Below, one piece after another: positions 8,204 through 16,881 of a stretch of 64,000 nucleotides of DNA (its first letter is position 1; each line of letters opens with the position of its first letter). The notes beneath the pieces are model-generated. The model was given only the letters and a program-made list of their open reading frames with translations, did not search any database and was not told the origin of the DNA. Origin of the DNA: Niabella aurantiaca DSM 17617 (GTDB lineage: Bacteria; Bacteroidota; Bacteroidia; Chitinophagales; Chitinophagaceae). Position numbers and translations under genes: made by a program. The DNA lies in contig NZ_KB893643.1 of assembly GCF_000374125.1 (NCBI RefSeq), positions 441,645 to 505,644 on the forward strand. The letters run 5' to 3'.

Positions 8204-9634
8204 ATGAAAACAATTACCCTGTATCTTTTGCAGATGCTGCTTTGTTCCGGCCTGCTATATGGCTACTACCTGCTGTTCTTAAAAGACCGGAAGCTGCATG
8301 CCTTTAACCGCTGCTACCTGCTGGGAAGCTTTGTTGTCAGCCTTGCAGTTCCGTTTATCAAGATCCCCTATTATATTACCCTTACAAAGGATTCCGGGGC
8401 CGGCCTCCAGGCCCTGGTAAAATACAATGAACTGCTGTTGCCGGAAGTGGTGGTCTCTTCATCGCAGAATACGCCGGTCGCTGCCATTACCGTTCTCTAT
8501 GGTCTTTACGCCTGTGTAGCGGCATTCCTGCTTGCCCGCATCATTTCCAGTATCCTGGCGCTTATAAAAAAACGCACCGGCAGCAAGATCCAGAAATGGC
8601 GTTCCTTGACCATTATTGAAACCAGCGATCCGGCGGCGCCTTACTCTTTTTTCAACTGGCTGTTCTGGACCCGCAGTGTTGATGAATATTCCGATCGGGG
8701 CAGGCAAATATTACAGCATGAATACTTCCACATGCGACAGTGTCACAGTGCGGACGTCCTGTTCTCAGAGAGCATTACTGCGCTTGTATGGGTCAACCCG
8801 TTTTTCTGGCTGATGAAGAACGAACTCAAGGCCGTTCATGAATTTTCTGCAGACGCGTTTGCTGCGGGCGATACCGACGAACTGGAATATGCCACGCTTC
8901 TCATTACAGAAGCTATCAGCTGCAAACAGCAGCTCCTGGTCCATCCTTTCTTTAATAACCAATTAAAAAGAAGAATCACTATGTTAACAACTGCCAAAAA
9001 CAATCGCCATCATTCTTTAAGGCAATGGATGACCCTGCCGCTCTTTGTAGTTGCGGCCGTTCTGTTCATGATCAGCTGCCAGTCGGCCGATCAGCAAAAC
9101 AAACAAAACCCGGATACAGCAGCCAGTGATCCGGCCACTGTTGTACCCGATCAGAATGTTGTGATACCGGATAGCAATTCTGTGAATAATACAGAACCGC
9201 ATACCCAAACGGATTCCCCCCAGGTAACAGAAGTGCTAAAAATAGCTCCGCCCAGGGTTGTAAAAGATCCCGAAGTAAAGCGGCTTGCCCCGCCGAAGAT
9301 CGCAAAAAATGAACCAGGGATCTATACCAAAACAGAAAAGGATGCTTCCTTCCCCGGCGACTGGGCGCGGTACCTTATGCAAAACCTTCGCGGCGAAGTT
9401 CCGGTAGAGCATGGTGCCAAGCCAGGCAATTACCAGGTGATTGCCCAGTTCGTCGTAGATGTTCAGGGAAATGTAAGCGATGTAAAACTGATCAAAGACC
9501 CCGGCTTTGGCATGGGCGAAGAGGCCCTGCGGGTGATCAAAAAATCGGGTAAATGGAAGCCGGCTATTGTTAATGGCAAAAATGTAAAAGCCTACCGGAA
9601 GCAGCCGATCACCTTCCAGGTAACGGAGGGCTGA
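8204..9634 (+). CDS. Second M56 (BlaR1-like) membrane metallopeptidase with TonB-like C-terminal domain
   Basis: A 476-residue paralogue of the preceding protein. Membrane segments lie at about 5-25, 38-55, 92-118 and 275-292, and the zinc motif HEYFH is at 172-176. A Gln/Asn/Pro-rich linker follows (about 295-375), then one TonB-like domain (about 385-476) with GFGMGEEALRV and the same PITFQV ending as its neighbour. It starts 11 bases after the upstream gene, so the three genes form one operon that ends in a strong terminator. It is not clear whether both proteases act on the same BlaI or form a heteromer. Confidence 0.87.
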   Translation: MKTITLYLLQMLLCSGLLYGYYLLFLKDRKLHAFNRCYLLGSFVVSLAVPFIKIPYYITLTKDSGAGLQALVKYNELLLPEVVVSSSQNTPVAAITVLYGLYACVAAFLLARIISSILALIKKRTGSKIQKWRSLTIIETSDPAAPYSFFNWLFWTRSVDEYSDRGRQILQHEYFHMRQCHSADVLFSESITALVWVNPFFWLMKNELKAVHEFSADAFAAGDTDELEYATLLITEAISCKQQLLVHPFFNNQLKRRITMLTTAKNNRHHSLRQWMTLPLFVVAAVLFMISCQSADQQNKQNPDTAASDPATVVPDQNVVIPDSNSVNNTEPHTQTDSPQVTEVLKIAPPRVVKDPEVKRLAPPKIAKNEPGIYTKTEKDASFPGDWARYLMQNLRGEVPVEHGAKPGNYQVIAQFVVDVQGNVSDVKLIKDPGFGMGEEALRVIKKSGKWKPAIVNGKNVKAYRKQPITFQVTEG

Positions 9635-9652
9635 CCGGTGTTTATTTATTTT

Positions 9653-9700
9653 CCAGCGTCATCTGCAGGAGCACTTCCCGCAGATGACGCTGGTCTTTTT
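9653..9700 (+). terminator. Intrinsic terminator of the blaI operon
   Basis: A long perfect stem of 14 pairs (CCAGCGTCATCTGC with its complement ending at 9693) around a 13-base loop, followed by TCTTTTTTA. It lies 19 bases after the stop of the second M56 gene. Confidence 0.8.
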
Positions 9701-9805
9701 TAGGGATCTTCGCAGACATTTATTTGCCCCTCTTCCGCATCAGCAACAGGAGTTTTACGGCAGACCTGTGCGGCCTATAAAACCCATTGGTCTTTATCTT
9801 CATCT

Positions 9806-10150
9806 TCATAAGCGCGGACGCAGGTAAGTGGCGCAAAGCGCAGCCATACCGGTAACGAGGCCCCCGATAATACCCGTAATGACCGCCAGCAGCACCGGAC
9901 TTTTCCCTATGCCCAGCAGCAGCGCAACCCTGCCGGCCAGGAGGCTGTCATTGGCGGCATTGATCCGCAAAGCCAGTACCATCCAGAGCAGGAACACCGC
10001 TATAAAACCCGATCCAAAGGCGCTGGACGGTTTTTGTTGCAACAATGATCCGATAAGAAAACCGGCAAGGGCAATGGTCCACCACGGAAAATAAACGCCA
10101 CAGAGGCAGGCTAAAAAGGCAATCGCTATGATGCTAACAAAAAACTTCAT
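9806..10150 (-). CDS. Small integral membrane protein, unknown function
   Basis: A 114-residue protein that is almost entirely hydrophobic, with about four membrane segments: residues 2-20, 24-40, 46-63 and 72-106. The last is long and Gly-rich (ITGIIGGLVTGMAALC). It sits 59 bases downstream of the penicillin acylase gene start region on the same strand, upstream of it in reading direction, so the two may be cotranscribed. No family was recognised with confidence. Confidence 0.6.
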   Translation of the reverse strand: MKFFVSIIAIAFLACLCGVYFPWWTIALAGFLIGSLLQQKPSSAFGSGFIAVFLLWMVLALRINAANDSLLAGRVALLLGIGKSPVLLAVITGIIGGLVTGMAALCATYLRPRL

Positions 10151-10209
10151 GTTATTTAAAGATTAACGGGGCCGTTAAGATTCAGGTTACAGTAAATAAT
10201 ATACAGGGA

Positions 10210-12660
10210 TCATCCACCGGAAAAATCCATGCGCCATTTTATGCGGGCATCTCCCTGCTCCTGCCGGTCCATCATCCACAGCCGGTAGTACTGTCCGGTT
10301 ACCCAGGTATCAATGGCATTATCATAGAACCGGCTGCCGGGGTTGCCGCTCTGCCCGCCCGGATAAACACCGTAGGCCTCGGTAGGTGTGCCCAGTTGCA
10401 CCACCATACGCCAGCTGGGCCCATGGCTTTTTTTAACCGCATTGATCGTGTTGCCCCAGCCGCCTACGTTCAACCCCCGGCGCGCAAAGGGCAGCAGCGC
10501 CTCTTTGAGCAAATGATACACCGTTACATCTTTATATTTCGCCCATTGCAGCCGGCCTTCTTTTTCTGCCGCCTCCAGCGCTGCAGCTGTTTTGTTTAAT
10601 GCCGCAGTGACTATCGTCCGGATGTTCTCTATTTCCCGTGTCTGCACGTTGTCCGCAAAGCCCATAATTGTTGAGTCGTGCTTCAACGTCTCCATCAGCG
10701 TCTCTTCAGCAGGCAGCTCCACCCCGAATCCCGCCTCGCTTATTTCATCCCGCCAAACCCCCGCGGAGAGTGAATCCATCCAGGTCTGGTAAATGGTTTG
10801 CCCCAGAGAGGCCGGATCTGCAAAAAGGTCCCAGCCCTTTATGATCTCAAAATATTTGCGTGCCCCGGGGCTGAGTTCAGAAACCGCCGTATAACCAACA
10901 AGCTGGGGAACCATGTCCCGGGCCATAATATTGTAGTAATTGTTTTGCAACTCCATCATATCCTGAACCGTGATGTGGTTCATAGAGCCCAGATAATGGT
11001 CAATAGCACCGGCCCTGGGTGTAATGTATGCTCCGGGAATATAATACGGATAGGATGCGTCTGCCGGGCGTTGGTTGGCACTAAACAGATAACCTCGTTC
11101 CGGGTTTACGGCATGTGGATTTTCGGCCTGGGGAATATCGGCCTGCCAGTCGTAACTGTTGTCCGCGCCCGGCATCACATACATGCCCTGATCATTCCAC
11201 CGCGCCGGAAACCGGCCCTGCTGCCAGAGGGCAATGGTACCGGATTTTGATGCAAAAGCAAAGTTCTGCCCCGGGCATTCAAAGAACCGGATAGCATTTA
11301 CATAATCTTCGTAGTTTTTTGCACGGTTGAGCAGGTAGAAGGTATTGCCGTCATCGCCGGTGTGATGAGCCACCCATTTCACCGCAATACCGGCGTTCTT
11401 TGTGACCGTATCCCTGAAACTTTCATCATACATGACCGGTCCGAACACGGTATAGGCAACCGTATCATATACAACGGGGCCGCCTTTTACATGGATGGCT
11501 TCTATCCGTTGCTGTGCCGGCTTCCACTGACCATTATACCAATAGGCGCTCCGCCCGCCGTCTTTAAACCGGATGGCGTAGTAGTCCTTTACGTCCCGCT
11601 GCGCGTTGGTTACGCCCCATGCAATACTGTCGTTGAAACCGATGATCACATAGGGGCTGCCCGGCAATGTGGCACCATAAGTACTGTTCTGCGGTGTGCT
11701 CAACTGCATTTCATACCAGATGGAGGGCAGGGACAGGTCGAGGTGCGGGTCGTTTGCCAGGATCGGCGCTTTGCTTGCGGTCTTACTTCCTGCCACTACC
11801 CAGTTATTGCTGCCGTTATCCCTTTCTGGCGGATATTGCTCGAATGCGGTCACCGGAACGGCATCTTTAAAATACGCAGTATCGGCTCCCTGTGGGGCCA
11901 CCGGCACTACCGCCGGCTGCGTAAAACCGGTTCCAGGAGGTACAATGGGCTTTAAAGAGTCCGGAACCTGGGGATACAGGGCATGAAGCTGACCGGTCGA
12001 AAAAACCTGGTGTAACCGGGTATATGCGAGATCTTTCTCCGTTCCCGATGCCAGCATCTTGGCCATCATTTTCAGCAGCAAGGCCGTTCTCAGGTTCGTC
12101 CACTCTTCTGGTTCAAAACCGAGGATCTTGTATTCCAGGGGAAGGCTGCTTTTTTTTAACGTATGGATATAGGCGTTCACCCCTGCCGTATAAGCACTAT
12201 ACACGGCACGCGTCCTGGGATCTTTCTCCATTACCTGCAGCGAATTTTCCGCAGCAAATTTCATCCCCAGCCTTCGCTGTTCCCGGTCGTACGGGATCGC
12301 CTTTGGTCCTGCGATCTCGCTCACCCGGCCTTCCGCAGCTTTTGTCTGAAGGTCCATCTGGAATAAACGGAACTTCGCGTGCAGATAGCCCTGTACGAAA
12401 TACAGGTCTTCATCGTTCTCTGCAAACACATGCGGTACCAGCCGCTCATCAAAGTACACATTTACCTTGCCTTTTAACTCCGGGAATGAAAGCGACGCAT
12501 TAAAGCTGGCAGCCGTATCCTCTGCATTTTGCCAAAAACCGGCCTGCGGGCTCAAAAAGGCGCCTACCGCCATGGGCACTTTATCACCCAGGGGCCTGTT
12601 CAGCATATAGGTCAGCAACACTGTAATGGCCGCAGTGGCCAGGAAAGGAACTATTCTCAT
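10210..12660 (-). CDS. Penicillin acylase family protein (Ntn amidohydrolase)
   Basis: An 816-residue precursor of the S45 peptidase family, which hydrolyses amide bonds of penicillins, acyl-homoserine lactones or related acyl amides in the periplasm. An N-terminal hydrophobic segment (residues 4-20) would direct export. Residues about 60-230 are the alpha chain. Self-cleavage should expose Ser284 in DNGSNNWVVAGSKT as the N-terminal nucleophile of the beta chain. Later motifs include ANDPHLDLSLPSIWYE and a C-terminal GGQSGNPGSRFYDN, both typical of the family. Length is normal. The substrate cannot be told from sequence; quorum-signal degradation is one possibility. Confidence 0.92.
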   Translation of the reverse strand: MRIVPFLATAAITVLLTYMLNRPLGDKVPMAVGAFLSPQAGFWQNAEDTAASFNASLSFPELKGKVNVYFDERLVPHVFAENDEDLYFVQGYLHAKFRLFQMDLQTKAAEGRVSEIAGPKAIPYDREQRRLGMKFAAENSLQVMEKDPRTRAVYSAYTAGVNAYIHTLKKSSLPLEYKILGFEPEEWTNLRTALLLKMMAKMLASGTEKDLAYTRLHQVFSTGQLHALYPQVPDSLKPIVPPGTGFTQPAVVPVAPQGADTAYFKDAVPVTAFEQYPPERDNGSNNWVVAGSKTASKAPILANDPHLDLSLPSIWYEMQLSTPQNSTYGATLPGSPYVIIGFNDSIAWGVTNAQRDVKDYYAIRFKDGGRSAYWYNGQWKPAQQRIEAIHVKGGPVVYDTVAYTVFGPVMYDESFRDTVTKNAGIAVKWVAHHTGDDGNTFYLLNRAKNYEDYVNAIRFFECPGQNFAFASKSGTIALWQQGRFPARWNDQGMYVMPGADNSYDWQADIPQAENPHAVNPERGYLFSANQRPADASYPYYIPGAYITPRAGAIDHYLGSMNHITVQDMMELQNNYYNIMARDMVPQLVGYTAVSELSPGARKYFEIIKGWDLFADPASLGQTIYQTWMDSLSAGVWRDEISEAGFGVELPAEETLMETLKHDSTIMGFADNVQTREIENIRTIVTAALNKTAAALEAAEKEGRLQWAKYKDVTVYHLLKEALLPFARRGLNVGGWGNTINAVKKSHGPSWRMVVQLGTPTEAYGVYPGGQSGNPGSRFYDNAIDTWVTGQYYRLWMMDRQEQGDARIKWRMDFSGG

Positions 12661-12894
12661 AAATCAACCTTGTATCAGCAAGTTAAGCATTAAAAAGCAA
12701 TTTCAAAAGCAGACCTGCCGGCCGGATGGATCCACGAATCGCGGTTCTTTATTAATGATTTGCTCACCGATGCCACAAAACCACCCAAACCTTTCTGCGA
12801 GATGCGTGAAACCTGTGGGCTGCATTTATAACCAGGCAGAGATATTATCGTTTGCGCACGGATGCCGTAATGCTACCCGGACCTGTTGTGGCGG

Positions 12895-13086
12895 TTATTT
12901 TTTACCCGTTGCCGGCTCTTCCTCATGCCCTTTTGATTTCTTCCTTCCGGATTCGATCAGCGCCCGCTGCAGCAGGTATTCGATCTGCCCGTTGACGCTT
13001 CTGAATTCATCAGCCGCCCACCTCTCCAGTAAAGCATAAATGCCGTGGTCTATACGCAATATAAAACTCTTCTTGTCTTTTGGCAT
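12895..13086 (-). CDS. Arc-like ribbon-helix-helix protein
   Basis: A 63-residue protein. It has the features of an Arc/MetJ-type ribbon-helix-helix: a short beta strand (KSFILRID) followed by helices (YALLERWAADEF, SVNGQIEYLLQRAL), then a basic tail. It starts ten bases after the stop of the SPFH gene and so is probably cotranscribed with it. A DNA-binding regulatory role is inferred from the fold. The 234 bases between it and the penicillin acylase gene show nothing recognisable. Confidence 0.75.
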   Translation of the reverse strand: MPKDKKSFILRIDHGIYALLERWAADEFRSVNGQIEYLLQRALIESGRKKSKGHEEEPATGKK

Positions 13087-13096
13087 GCCTTTTCTA

Positions 13097-13957
13097 TTAA
13101 TACAATGTTCCTGCGTTCAAAACAGGAGTTGCGGCTTTTTCGCCACACAATACCACCATCAGGTTGCTGACCATAGCGGCTTTCCGCTCATCATCCAGTT
13201 CCACAATATTTTCAGAGGACAATTTTTTTAAGGCAAGATCCACCATACCTACTGCGCCTTCCACGATTTTAATACGGGCCGCCACAATGGCCGCAGCCTG
13301 CTGCCGTTGCAGCATGGCTCCGGCGATCTCCGGTGCGTATGCCAGGTGACTGATACGCGCCTCCCGGATGACGATCCCTGCCGGCTCCAGGCGGTCTGCC
13401 AATTCCTGCTCCAGGATCTTGTTCACCCGCTCCCCGCCATCGCGCAAGGTGATCTCCGCCTGCTCGTCCTCCATACTATCATAAGAAAAGCTTACGGCCA
13501 GGTGCCGGATGGCCGCTTCACTTTGGGTGCGTACATAATCCATATAATTGGCCACCTGGTAAGCCGCTTTATAGGTATCGCCCACCTGCCAGACGATCAC
13601 CGCTCCGATCTCGATCGGGTTTCCCATCTTGTCGTTCACTTTCAGGGTTTGCCCCTGGAAGTTCTGATACCGCAAACTGATATTATGGCTGGAGTAAAGC
13701 GGGTTTACAAAAAACAATCCGTTCTCCTTTACAGAACCGACATACTTTCCAAAAAAATTCAGTACCCGTGAATGGTTGGGTTGTATGATCATCAATCCTT
13801 TAATAAAAAAAACGCCCAGCAATTCCATCAATATGCCTACAATAACCGAGGCGATCTGCTGATCAGCATTCACAAGCAGGTAGATACCGCCGCCTATCGA
13901 GGCCAGCGCAATGATCAATGCCACGTAACCGGACATGGGTTTCAGCACTTTTTCCAT
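13097..13957 (-). CDS. SPFH (band 7) domain membrane protein
   Basis: A 286-residue protein. Two hydrophobic stretches at the N terminus (about 8-28 and 34-55) are followed by an SPFH domain (about 60-225) with YVGSVKENGLFFVNP and GVIVREARISHLAYAPEIA-type segments. The C-terminal helical part is Ala/Glu-rich (LQRQQAAAIVAARIKIVEGAV), as in flotillin and slipin oligomers. The family scaffolds membrane microdomains. The pairing with a ribbon-helix-helix gene directly downstream is notable. The specific partner is unknown. Confidence 0.88.
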   Translation of the reverse strand: MEKVLKPMSGYVALIIALASIGGGIYLLVNADQQIASVIVGILMELLGVFFIKGLMIIQPNHSRVLNFFGKYVGSVKENGLFFVNPLYSSHNISLRYQNFQGQTLKVNDKMGNPIEIGAVIVWQVGDTYKAAYQVANYMDYVRTQSEAAIRHLAVSFSYDSMEDEQAEITLRDGGERVNKILEQELADRLEPAGIVIREARISHLAYAPEIAGAMLQRQQAAAIVAARIKIVEGAVGMVDLALKKLSSENIVELDDERKAAMVSNLMVVLCGEKAATPVLNAGTLY

Positions 13958-14036
13958 ATTTATTATTTTGATATTAAAATGATATCATAAATTTACACAG
14001 AAAACCACCAGCTTCCAAAATTTGTTTTGTCTTCCT

Positions 14037-14858
14037 TTATTTTTTCAATAAAGTCACGATCCGGTCTGCGATGATCCGGCAACCCTTGTCGGAGGGATGC
14101 AATCCGTCGTAAGTAAGATCGACGGCGGCTGCCGGATAGGGGTAAGCGTCTGTTTCGGGGTTAAACGGTATCTGCTGAAACCCGGGATAGGTATAATCCT
14201 GGTAGGCGCCGGTATGCGGGTTTTTCAGCCGTTTAAAATGCACCAGGTCCTTTTCGGCCAGTTCTCTATCGTTATACAGGTCAATGACCTCCGTATGGCC
14301 CGCTCGTCCAACGGCCACTACAGCGGCGGCTACCCGGGCCAGAGTTTGCCCTTTCCTTGCTTTATAAGAGCCCCACGCGTGGTTCCGCTGATCAAACAGA
14401 TATACAAAATCGGCGCGTTTCATAGGGGTGATCAGGATGATGCGGGCCTTCCGGCTGGTCGTTCTCAATTTATCGATGATGATCCGGAAAGACCCGAAAA
14501 CCGTCTGATTACCGCTATTGGTTTCATAGTCCTTTAGGGTACCAATGGGTCTTCCCTGCCACCAGTCATTAGTGCCCAGGAAGACCGTATAAACATCGGC
14601 CCGGGGTACATACAGCGAATCAAAATTTTCTGCGATCCGCCCTGCCGTCCAGCCGTTGTATCCCTTATTGATATAGTGCACAAAAGGCAAGGTTCCCGTT
14701 ACCCTGCTCATGTATCCTTTGGTAACGCGGTTACCGGTCTCATTCAGATGGTCATTCAGGTACGTAATGCTGTCGCCAATGGCCACCCATTTCAATTCTT
14801 TTTTGCTGAAGCCGTAAGCGGCCAGCAGGACGATGCCCAGGAGAAGGATCCGTTTCAT
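14037..14858 (-). CDS. Secreted SGNH/GDSL hydrolase
   Basis: A 273-residue exported hydrolase. Residues 1-18 are a signal peptide. SGNH block I is AIGDSITYL with the nucleophile Ser, block III is FLGTNDWW, and block V is DGLHPSDKG with the Asp-His pair. These esterases remove acyl groups from sugars or lipids. The gene starts five bases after the stop of the phytase-like gene (14864-16021), so the two form an operon. Length is normal for a single-domain member. Confidence 0.88.
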   Translation of the reverse strand: MKRILLLGIVLLAAYGFSKKELKWVAIGDSITYLNDHLNETGNRVTKGYMSRVTGTLPFVHYINKGYNGWTAGRIAENFDSLYVPRADVYTVFLGTNDWWQGRPIGTLKDYETNSGNQTVFGSFRIIIDKLRTTSRKARIILITPMKRADFVYLFDQRNHAWGSYKARKGQTLARVAAAVVAVGRAGHTEVIDLYNDRELAEKDLVHFKRLKNPHTGAYQDYTYPGFQQIPFNPETDAYPYPAAAVDLTYDGLHPSDKGCRIIADRIVTLLKK

Positions 14859-14863
14859 AACGA

Positions 14864-16021
14864 TCAGGGTATTATTTCAAATAAAAAAAACTGGGTCTTT
14901 TCTTCCCTGCTGAAATTATTGTCTGCGACCAGCAGCAGAGAGTAATGACCATTGGCCAGTTTTGGCCCAAATGTAATGCCCTCTACATTATCGATATAAC
15001 GGCCCAGTTCATTCATATTCAGCAGCAGCTTTTTTGAAGCCGGCCGGTAGTGCTTATCCTGATGCAACCCGCTTAGATCCGTCACATCCGTTGCAGGCTT
15101 CAGGTCAGCGATATAAATCTTGATGGTGCAATACGAGTTCCCCATTGAAAAAGAGCGTTCCATGACCAGCAACCGATGATCATCGAGCGCCATGATCTCA
15201 GAGATACCGTTTACACGGAAAGCCGTTCCCGGGTTGGGTTTCCGCGCCACAGCGTCTAACAAATAAGCATACTGCGCGATAGGCTTCCGGGTAACAGCAT
15301 CGTACTTCAAAATACGCACCGGGGCACCCGCGTAATCCACATCGGCTCTTGGTCCGTCCTCATACAGAGGCTCCTCTACACTTACAAAGAGGTGGCGGTA
15401 ATCACTGGCAAAGCCAAGCCCTTCAAAAACGCCATTTACCCGCGGACCTTTTTCAACCGTCTGTACATGCATGTTAGCCGGTAATGCAAAACTATCCAGG
15501 TAATTTCCCTCCAGATCCATTTCCCAGATCCAGGGATCTTTGATATTGACAACGCCATTCCGTTCTGCCCGGTCGCCTTCGCTGGACCAGACCAGCTTGC
15601 TGGTGCCGGGATTAAAACGGATCGACTCCGGATCTGCCGCTTCCAGAGCACCCTCTTTCAACGAAGGGAACAATCTGCCACCGGGCATTTTCAGCGTTTG
15701 CACTCCTGTGAACCCTATTGTATCGATCTTATTCCCTGAAATGCGGATCCGGGCTGTGTAAAAGCGGGCAGGCGTGGTTGCCGAACGTTCGTCGCTGATG
15801 ATGAAGTACCGGTTATTCAGCCGGTCGTAATCAATACCGGATAAGCCGCCCACCCAGGTGTTTTCATACTTCAGCTCAAAAGGGAGCTCATAGACATCCA
15901 GAAATTTTAACCCGGATATGGATGTGGAAGGCGCATAACGGGTCTTTGAAGAACCGGTTTTCTTTGAGGCTCCACACCCTACTAACAACAAGGCCATAAC
16001 AGCCAACAACTTAAATTTCAT
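14864..16021 (-). CDS. Phytase-like / esterase-like lipoprotein
   Basis: A 385-residue predicted lipoprotein with signal MKFKLLAVMALLLVGC, where the Cys is the lipidation site. The body looks like the family annotated as esterase-like activity of phytase, a beta-propeller with GLSGIDYDRLNNRYFIISDE near the N terminus and VEGITFGP near the C terminus. The start at 16021 is preferred over 16066 because the signal peptide begins there. It precedes an SGNH hydrolase with a five-base gap. Enzymatic activity is not proven for most of this family. Confidence 0.8.
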   Translation of the reverse strand: MKFKLLAVMALLLVGCGASKKTGSSKTRYAPSTSISGLKFLDVYELPFELKYENTWVGGLSGIDYDRLNNRYFIISDERSATTPARFYTARIRISGNKIDTIGFTGVQTLKMPGGRLFPSLKEGALEAADPESIRFNPGTSKLVWSSEGDRAERNGVVNIKDPWIWEMDLEGNYLDSFALPANMHVQTVEKGPRVNGVFEGLGFASDYRHLFVSVEEPLYEDGPRADVDYAGAPVRILKYDAVTRKPIAQYAYLLDAVARKPNPGTAFRVNGISEIMALDDHRLLVMERSFSMGNSYCTIKIYIADLKPATDVTDLSGLHQDKHYRPASKKLLLNMNELGRYIDNVEGITFGPKLANGHYSLLLVADNNFSREEKTQFFLFEIIP

Positions 16022-16146
16022 CGATTCATCATTTGGAGTTCGCTGATTATCCTGAAACAGGCACAAATCTAATTTTTTTTAATCACAGTAAGAGCCTGCT
16101 TTTGGCAGGACCGGTACCCGGATATCGGGAAAATTTGTTAAAGACG

Positions 16147-16276
16147 ATCAGCGAATCTGTAGCTAATTTGATATCCAAATACAGACGGATCGTATTCACC
16201 GAATACGGGGCCGAGATCCGCAGATGAATACAGCAAAAGAAAATAATCAGCGAATCTCCGGCTGATTGAATATCCG
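16147..16276. repeat. Two imperfect direct repeats in the 16022-16352 intergenic region
   Basis: The 330 bases between the phytase-like gene and rnpB hold no gene. A roughly 33-base unit occurs twice, at about 16149-16181 and 16241-16272, both starting CAGCGAATCT and continuing through ATATCC to an A/GATA end. Between them is a small perfect hairpin, GTATTC-ACC-GAATAC (16192-16206). The function is unknown. Positions 16091-16106 also hold GCCTGC-TTTT-GGCAGG, a small hairpin. Confidence 0.5.
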
Positions 16277-16352
16277 GATATTACCGGATCAGATTATCTG
16301 AATACCCGCGGCAGCCGCGCAGATCAGGCGGCGAAAGAGAAGAATAAAAAAG

Positions 16353-16773
16353 TTACAAGCCTGTAAGCCGGATTCTGTACTTTGCCATGCTCAGCATGAC
16401 AAAATGGTTATCATTTATCTGTTCAGAGAGTTACCTCAATGAATCCATCTACCTACCCTTCCCGCCAGGATATACCCTTGTGAACGAGCCGCTCACATTT
16501 TAAAACGGTTCCCGTTTTAAAAAGCAGGATTTACATGGTATTTCAGCATACAAGGTTTACCCGCGTCTCGTATTACTACGGGACACCGTGAGCTCTTACC
16601 TCACGTTTTCACCCTCATGGCGCCAATGGCGCCACAGTTATTTTCTGTGGCACTGTCTGTTACCGCTTTCCCTTTTCAGGAATACCGGTACCCGGCTATT
16701 CACCGGTGTATTGCTCTGCGCTGTCCGGACTTTCCTCCCTTCGCCAGGCGAAAGGCGATAACCCGGCTTGTAA
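16353..16773 (-). ncRNA. rnpB: RNase P RNA
   Basis: The catalytic RNA of RNase P, which matures tRNA 5' ends. Reading the minus strand from 16773, the conserved GAGGAAAGTCCGGACAG lies near the 5' end (16721-16737). The universal ACAGAATCCGGCTTACAG is near the 3' end (16360-16377). The two ends pair perfectly (TTACAAGCC with GGCTTGTAA), forming helix P1. The internal segment GGTGAAAACGTGAGGTAAGAG matches the P7-P8-P10 core region. The length of about 421 nt fits a bacterial type A RNA. Ends are approximate to a few bases. Confidence 0.95.
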
Positions 16774-16778
16774 CATTG

Positions 16779-16786
16779 CAAAGTTA
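16779..16786 (-). promoter_or_regulatory. Putative -7 promoter element of rnpB
   Basis: The minus strand reads TAACTTTG, an exact TAnnTTTG match, placed five bases before the start of helix P1. This is the correct distance for a -7 box and it supports the proposed rnpB 5' end. Confidence 0.6.
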
Positions 16787-16881
16787 ATTAAAACACAGAA
16801 TGAAAAAACTCATTATAAATGATTCATTCATAATACATTCCTATTTGAAATGGATCCCGGTAGTGCCATATCCATAATACG

